DNA of 64,000 nt, from positions 1 to 64,000 of the forward strand of contig WRFD01000002.1 in the NCBI GenBank assembly GCA_009778955.1, read 5' to 3'. The notes under the pieces are model-generated. The model was not told the DNA's origin and did not search any database. It worked only from the letters and a program-made list of their open reading frames with translations. The position numbers and the translations under genes are program-made. This document shows positions 59,001-64,000 of this stretch, one piece after another (the stretch's first letter is position 1; the number at the start of each line of letters is the position of its first letter). This DNA is from Desulfobulbus sp. Lineage in GTDB: Bacteria > Desulfobacterota > Desulfobulbia > Desulfobulbales > Desulfobulbaceae.

Positions 59001-61873
59001 CGCAGGTTTTCAACCGCCACAGGCTGCAGATCGGGTCCCACCGCCAGCCACCGACACGAACGGGCCGCGCCCTTGGCCACATAGTCCAAGGCGTCCCGGC
59101 TGCTCACCCCGATCAGATACGGCGCGGAGGAAACCAGCGCCTCCTCTGCCGCCGCGACGTTGCGTCCGCCTTCCGCTTCATAGACCTGGGCGGTCACCCG
59201 CAGGCGATAGGTCGCCTGGGCAAAACGCTTCAGGTCGAGCTGCAGTTCGGCAACGCCTGCATCCGAAGTCCGGGTTTCGGGCAGTCTGTCCTCCGTCCCC
59301 TCCTTGAGCACGCCTTCCACATGGAACCGATAGCCAGGGTGCTGCTTGAAGGCTGGCAGGGCAGGGGTCATCCGTATCTGGCCGGTCACCCGACGGTTAG
59401 TGGCGGCAGTGCCAAACAGGTGCCGGGCCACGACCAGGGCCTTGACGTTTTCCGGTTGTAGCCACCCGATGGGTTTGGGCTCGGCCAGGCTGACCGCCAC
59501 ATTCATCCGGTCCGGCTCGAAATCTCCCACCGTGAACTCCGTTCCCCCGATCCAGACGCCGCGTCTGTTCTCCTGGATCAGGTACACGGAAACGGAATAC
59601 GCCCCAGCCGGGGCGACCTCGCCGACGGTGAAGTCGATCCCGTCAAATCCGCTCTCTGGGCATTTTCTCCGTTGATTCCAGACGGTCGTGCCGCGTGGAT
59701 CGGTGATCTCCAATTCCACCGGCATGCCCTCAATGCGGGTGTTCCAATCGGCGGCGCGCAGAATGGAGCCGATGTGAACCGTCTCTCCGGGGCGATACAG
59801 GCCGCGATCGGTAAAAAGCGCGGCGGAAATCTGGTTTGGGCTCTGCGCGTTTTCCGCGCCGCCGATGTCGAAACGGGTGAGATCCACCGCGTGTTCGCCG
59901 CGGCCCAAGGGGAGAAAGGACAAGTCGTTTTGCAGGCTGGCAACCAGAGCGATCGGCTTTTTCTCGCGCCGCAGGTCGGCCATGCCGGGAAAACGGGCAT
60001 GGCCCTGTTCGTCGGTGTAGGTTTCGGCCACGGCCAGGCCGTTGCGGCCGATAATTTCAACCTTGGCGCCAGCGACCGGCGCGCCGCTGGCGATGGACTG
60101 CACGAACACCTCTTGCCCGCCATCCAGGGTCCGCTTGCTGATCAGTCCCAGATCTGTCACCAGGATGAACCGCCGGTCGCCATGCTCCAGGCTGTCCGGA
60201 TAGTCGTTGTATTCCCGCTTGGGATTGTTGGGATCAAACGGGGTGATGTGCAGGACAAAAATCCCCCGCCGGCCGCCATTGGCATTGAGGTAAGTGCTGA
60301 TATCGATGAAGTCGTACAGCGGTTTGGCCTCGTTGGCCTGGGTGAAAATCCGAGTGTATTCCATGCGCTCCACCAGGCGGTCGAAAATGGCGCCATAGAC
60401 CGAGGGCTGGGCGAACTGGTTGTAATTCTGGTCGATAATCTGGTGCAACTGGCCGGGAAGCACCCGGGCGATCTCGACCTTCACTCCAGACATACCCTGG
60501 GCGAGGAAACCCACCCGCTTCTCGCCGTTTAAACCCAGCAGCGCTCCTTCTCCCAGGAATTTGAGTATCTTGGGATATTCGCCGGTGTCCAGCAGGGCTG
60601 TCACCGGATTTTTTGAGAGGTAACCCCCTGCCGCTTCGATTTTTTCGTCAATCTTGACCACAATCTGCCGGTTAACCGGCGCCCGGAAGGCGAACCCGTG
60701 GTGGGTGTTCAAAGGCTCGGCTCCGGGGATCTGGCGGAGCGCCAGGGGTTGGGCCTGCTTGAACTCTTCCTCGTTCACCGTGGACGGGGTCCATCGCCTG
60801 TTTTTGCCCCTTTCGGGCAAAAGCCAGGCATGTACCTGTTTGCCGATCGCCTCGTCCCGAACCGGGAACGAGCTGTCGAACATCAGCACCTGTTCGGGCT
60901 CACCCTGTTGATTGTTGACATACCGCACCGCCAGGTCGGTAAAGGTCAGTTGATAGAGGCCGGGGACGCTGACCGCGCGCTCGATGGGCTGGTCGGTCCG
61001 GTTGCCGCCTTTGGCCGCGCCGATGCCCTTGTCCAGGACGAGGGTGATCGGGCTTGATTCCAGCGGCACGGCCAGCGGAGCGGAGTGGATGTAGGCGTGC
61101 GTTCCGGTGGCGTCGACGGTCATGGTCCACGGCTCCCTGTTCCGGTCGCGGAACCTGAGGCCATCCGCCAGCTTCAGACTGATTACCCGCCGCAGGCTCG
61201 CCTCGTCGACCGGATGGGAGAAGTTGACGGTTGCCACCAGCTTTTTCAAGGTGTTGTCCACTGGGTCCTGATAGAGTTCGCCGGCCGCGATTGCGGCGGT
61301 AAAAGGGGCGGCACTGAAGGTTACCCGATAGTTGGCCAACAGGATGCCGGGCGCGAAGAAATCGTCCTGGGAAAAACTTAAGCTATAGGCTTGTCCGATC
61401 GGCCAGTCTCCTTCGGGCTTGAATTCGAGGGTGCGATCATCGGACCAGCGCCATGCGCCGGATAAGGGCGGCTCCAGGCGAAGCCCGGTGACCACCGGTT
61501 TGCCCACCAGAGCCAGCGGGGCGACTGATTGGGCAAAAACGACGCGTAGCGGCGCGACCACGATCGGCGATTGTTCGTACCGGGTCAATGCGGGCACGTT
61601 CACCCGGTAGGCAACCGTGCGCGGAACGGGTCTGTGGCTGTACCACTGCCAGCCGTACCAGCCGCCGCCGGCCATGGCCATTGCGGCAAGCAGCAGGATG
61701 CCCGCTGGCAGGGGATTGCGCCTGAACCAGGCGCCACAGCGCGCAAGCATCCGGCCCACCCAGGGCAGCCAAGGGGGCGGCTGCCAGTTGAATCGTCCGA
61801 AAAGAGCGACCAGAAAATGGGATGCCAGGCGAAGCAATCCGACAACGGGAGCGAAAAGGGGAGTGATTTTCAT
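56081..61873 (-). CDS. Bacterial alpha-2-macroglobulin family protein with thioester motif, N-terminal TM anchor
   Basis: Very large ORF with MG-domain features (LYRPGETVHIGSILR, YPYSCTEQLISKAMP thioester CxEQ); N-terminal hydrophobic segment GILLLAAMAMAGGGWYGW; overlaps pbpC by 4 nt. Confidence 0.88.
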   Translation of the reverse strand: MKITPLFAPVVGLLRLASHFLVALFGRFNWQPPPWLPWVGRMLARCGAWFRRNPLPAGILLLAAMAMAGGGWYGWQWYSHRPVPRTVAYRVNVPALTRYEQSPIVVAPLRVVFAQSVAPLALVGKPVVTGLRLEPPLSGAWRWSDDRTLEFKPEGDWPIGQAYSLSFSQDDFFAPGILLANYRVTFSAAPFTAAIAAGELYQDPVDNTLKKLVATVNFSHPVDEASLRRVISLKLADGLRFRDRNREPWTMTVDATGTHAYIHSAPLAVPLESSPITLVLDKGIGAAKGGNRTDQPIERAVSVPGLYQLTFTDLAVRYVNNQQGEPEQVLMFDSSFPVRDEAIGKQVHAWLLPERGKNRRWTPSTVNEEEFKQAQPLALRQIPGAEPLNTHHGFAFRAPVNRQIVVKIDEKIEAAGGYLSKNPVTALLDTGEYPKILKFLGEGALLGLNGEKRVGFLAQGMSGVKVEIARVLPGQLHQIIDQNYNQFAQPSVYGAIFDRLVERMEYTRIFTQANEAKPLYDFIDISTYLNANGGRRGIFVLHITPFDPNNPKREYNDYPDSLEHGDRRFILVTDLGLISKRTLDGGQEVFVQSIASGAPVAGAKVEIIGRNGLAVAETYTDEQGHARFPGMADLRREKKPIALVASLQNDLSFLPLGRGEHAVDLTRFDIGGAENAQSPNQISAALFTDRGLYRPGETVHIGSILRAADWNTRIEGMPVELEITDPRGTTVWNQRRKCPESGFDGIDFTVGEVAPAGAYSVSVYLIQENRRGVWIGGTEFTVGDFEPDRMNVAVSLAEPKPIGWLQPENVKALVVARHLFGTAATNRRVTGQIRMTPALPAFKQHPGYRFHVEGVLKEGTEDRLPETRTSDAGVAELQLDLKRFAQATYRLRVTAQVYEAEGGRNVAAAEEALVSSAPYLIGVSSRDALDYVAKGAARSCRWLAVGPDLQPVAVENLRLALVEYRYLSVLVKQSDGTYKYESRRKEIERDIQPFSLDNTGKDSALPTTEPGDFAYEVRDSGGTVLNRIRWTVAGAANLSRSLERNAELQIKLDKASYAPGEKIHISLRAPYTGAGLITIERDRVYAHAWFKTTTTSSVQTITVPKELEGNGYVNVQFVRDPNSPEVFMSPLSSGAAPFSVSLDARTLPLTLNPPEHIEPGQTLRLHLASKEAARAVVLAVDEGILQVARYKTPDPLGHFFRKRMLNVQTSQILSLILPEYSRLLAAAAPGGDGEDEIGAHLNPFKRKRQPPVAYWSGIVQVPAGGRDFEYAVPEGFNGRLRIVAVAVTPSRIGVFEGNTEVRGPWVLTPNVPAFVAPGDEFSISVGAFSNLRQESQVRIRLETGPGLTVTEPAIQQLEVAPGREGVARFHLRATDQLGSTELTFTAESGEGAARIHESASVRPATPYRVALRTGLFTDQALSLPRQRDLHNEYRTVEIGYDRSPLVWVQGLSAYLEHYPYSCTEQLISKAMPTLIMARPEEVVRPDFKPLQTAFAMLRQRQNEMGGFGQWASNLSVQPETSVYAVDFLLEARERGVPVPADLDRQGRAYLEKIANGPAEGMEELRTKARAIYLLTRQGKVTSGPLAATLEQLERHHRQVWRADLAAAYLAASQALLKQQREAEKLIAGVPWSVTATAAQTLAEIAAQGGLYGDALCHDAELLTLLARHFPKLLASIPEALLPALGDWVSRDQHHSLSAALLIRAFDLYGRSIAPQSGRMTVEAGAEQALVPLALHGQPPKAALAPGWDKVILRKEQAGQAAFYQLTEAGFDRQPPAGTLQQGLEILREYIGADGKPLERVKVGEEFTVRLQLRSIAGRADAGEIAIVDLLPGGVEPVVVRPKTPKEEEEHANGDEPDSSAQQLWHPSFVDTRDDRVVLYAILTDDVATYTYQVRATNEGIFLAPPPYAEGMYERKLQGRGLGGRLTIAAP

Positions 61874-62210
61874 GGGATGCCGATCAGGGGGAAAGGGATG
61901 GAGGCGCCGGGTGTCGCACGGCCCGGCACGACAGGGGTATGCCGACATGGTACAAATATAGCCGAAAAGTCGCAATGTTCCTCATGCACGACACGCTCCA
62001 GGCCGGCGCCGACGAGGTGATGCCCATTGATCTGAAGGCTTGCTTGCCGGCGTGCCGGAGCATGCCTTCCTGGTCCATGGCGAGGAAACGGCCATGCAGG
62101 TCCCTGCGGGCCAACTCACGGGCGCCGCTCCTGGTCTTTTCCCGTATGGCCAAGGATTCGATTTTCAAAGTTCCCTTGGCCGAGCCTGATCACAACAAGT
62201 TGTTTCAATT

Positions 62211-62510
62211 TTAAATCAATGGTGAACTTATAATCCATGGCCGGTTGACTATTATGGATTTGACTTTTTCGGCGTCGAGTTCCATGGTTAGCAACGCCTT
62301 CTCCAGGTGATCTTCCAGCGCGTCCAGACTGTGGAAGACAAAATTGCCAAAGAATTTCTCCCGCAGTTCATCCCACAAGTGTTCGACTGGATTGAGTTCC
62401 GGGGAATATGGCGGCAGGGGAATGAGGCGCATGTTTTTGAAACCTTCCAGTGAAGAAGCCTTGTGCCATCCTGCCCCGTCAAAAAAGATTGCCCACCAGT
62501 GCGGTCTCAT
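62211..62510 (-). pseudogene. IS630-family transposase C-terminal remnant
   Basis: HWWAIFFDGAGWHKASSLEGFKNMRLIPLPPYSPELNPVEHLWDELREKFFGN is the DDE C-terminal part; no upstream catalytic region. Boundaries approximate. Confidence 0.75.
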
Positions 62511-62730
62511 CGGTTTTTTCACAGGTAACTCTGTGAAAAAAAAACAATATATTTGTGAATGTAAGCCCTGAAAAGTTCGATCAAATCTCTTCTGGCAAAG
62601 AGGTTGCATTGCAACAGGCGAAGGAACCGTTGCATGTGATTTCAGAGAGGGCAGCCAGTACAACTCTTGTTCGCACATGCAGCACGGCGGCTATCGGGGC
62701 AGACTGAAGGAAAAACATTTACATTTGCAT

Positions 62731-62767
62731 AAAAAAAGCACCTGACCAGCTTGGTCAAGTGCTTTTT
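62731..62767. terminator. Intrinsic terminator downstream of hisHF
   Basis: AAAAAAAGCACCTGACCAGCTTGGTCAAGTGCTTTTT hairpin with A/T tracts (one mismatch). Confidence 0.8.
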
Positions 62768-62794
62768 GGGGAAAACTGTCGGGATAGGGAAAAA

Positions 62795-64000
62795 CTACAC
62801 CAGTCTGGTTTCCACCTTCCCCCGCAAATACTCCTTCACCGTGCCGACCGGCACCTCCCTGCGGTGGAAGATGCCGGCTGCCAAGGCTGCTTCCGCCTGG
62901 GTTTCGGTGAAGACCTCCAGGAAATGATGGGCGCTGCCCGCCCCGCTGGAGGCAATCACCGGGATTGTGACCGCCGAGCGCACCGCATTGATCAGTTCAA
63001 GGTCAAAGCCCGAGTTGGTGCCGTCCCTGTCGATGCAGTTGACCAGGATCTCACCTGCGCCCAACTGTTCGCACACCTTGGCCAGGGTCACCGCATCGAC
63101 CGACCGTCCTTCCCGGCCGCCCTTGACGGTGCATTGGTACCAACAATACTGTTCACCGTTCGGTCCGGGAAAACGGGTGGGGATCGTCACCTGCGGCACT
63201 GATTGCGGATCGGCCACGTACACCCGGTGCGGGTCGATGGAGATGACCACTGCCTGGTTGCCGTACACCTGGGCAATCTGCTCGATGGAACTCAAGCCTG
63301 TGGCCTTGCCGGTGCGCAACACTTCCTCGACGATCAACACTGCGTCCGAACCGATGGAGACCTTGTCGGCGCCGGAGCGGAAGTATTGCGAGGCCACCTC
63401 CAGCGAGCTGGAAAAACGGCCGTCGCGGTCGGTGAAGTCACGGATGCCGCCGCCGATGGTCAGAGGAACAAAAACATTTTTCGAGGCCTGCTCCAGCACC
63501 TCGAGCATGGGCATGTTTTGCAGAGGAAAATCGCGGTATCCGGTGATATTGAGAAAGGCAATCTCATCGGCCCCCTGCTCGTAGTAGTCCTTGGCCAATT
63601 CCACCGGCTTGCCCAGGTTGCGCACCGTGCCCTCCTCGCGAACGTCGTACTGGTCGCCCTTGGTGACCACCAGGTCGCCCTGGTCGTTGGCGCGCACATC
63701 CAGGCAGGCGATGATACGTTTAGCCAAGGTGGTGGTGAGGGGGCAGGCCGAGAGTTTGATTGGTTCGCGGGTACCGGCCAGGAAATTTTCCAGCAGCTTG
63801 AGTCCGGCGCGACCGCTCTTTTCCGGATGGAACTGGGTCGCCACCATGGCGCCCCGCTGGATGGCGCTGACAAACTCATACCCATAGTCGGTGGTGGTTA
63901 GGATGTCGTCGCGAACGGTCGGGGCCACGTGATAAGAGTGGACGAAATAGAACTTTTCGTCGCCCGCCAGGCCGTGGAAAAGGGGTGAGGCTTGCTGCGC
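62795..64000 (-). CDS. Fused imidazole glycerol phosphate synthase (HisH amidotransferase + HisF cyclase), truncated by window edge
   Basis: Amidotransferase end ([26 protein letters not shown]) runs in frame into cyclase [62 protein letters not shown]...[13 protein letters not shown]; continues to 64000. Confidence 0.92.
   Translation of the reverse strand, partial: AQQASPLFHGLAGDEKFYFVHSYHVAPTVRDDILTTTDYGYEFVSAIQRGAMVATQFHPEKSGRAGLKLLENFLAGTREPIKLSACPLTTTLAKRIIACLDVRANDQGDLVVTKGDQYDVREEGTVRNLGKPVELAKDYYEQGADEIAFLNITGYRDFPLQNMPMLEVLEQASKNVFVPLTIGGGIRDFTDRDGRFSSSLEVASQYFRSGADKVSIGSDAVLIVEEVLRTGKATGLSSIEQIAQVYGNQAVVISIDPHRVYVADPQSVPQVTIPTRFPGPNGEQYCWYQCTVKGGREGRSVDAVTLAKVCEQLGAGEILVNCIDRDGTNSGFDLELINAVRSAVTIPVIASSGAGSAHHFLEVFTETQAEAALAAGIFHRREVPVGTVKEYLRGKVETRLV

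Noticed and set aside
1-64000. CRISPR arrays, tRNA, rRNA
   Set aside because: No spaced direct repeats, cloverleaf candidates or rRNA-like conserved stretches recognised by eye; a tRNAscan/CRISPR finder run would be decisive.

Overview
The window is about 64 kb of mostly GC-rich bacterial chromosome. Gene content (FtsEX-EnvC-CtpA, periplasmic [NiFe] hydrogenase, heme-c chemoreceptor, DUF2148 ferredoxin-like protein) suggests Desulfobacterota/Deltaproteobacteria, but this is inference. Most of it is housekeeping: NtrY-like kinase, RNase II/R, Era, ftsE-ftsX-envC-ctpA, gph, glgB, rsmA, tsaD, moaA, ABC-F, pheA, rdgB, U32 peptidase, pbpC/alpha-2-macroglobulin and a HisH-HisF fusion. The accessory parts are: (i) a four-gene operon linked by ATGA overlaps, with two GNAT/FemAB-like proteins and two B12-type radical SAM enzymes (about 5.7-10.6 kb); (ii) a beta-1,3-glucan-type glycoside hydrolase locus that includes an SbmA/YddA-like transporter with a degenerate ATPase domain (38-48 kb), interrupted by a truncated TnpB and an AT-rich hybrid histidine kinase; (iii) a compact three-gene operon at 49.1-53.2 kb. 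The operon in (iii) is the best candidate for an undescribed system. It holds a [NiFe] hydrogenase large subunit that ends exactly at the catalytic DPCxxCxxH histidine, a Tat-type small subunit, and, joined by an ATGA overlap, a methyl-accepting chemotaxis protein with a periplasmic CxxCH heme motif. I propose it is an H2-sensing chemoreceptor. No tRNA, rRNA or CRISPR array was recognised.
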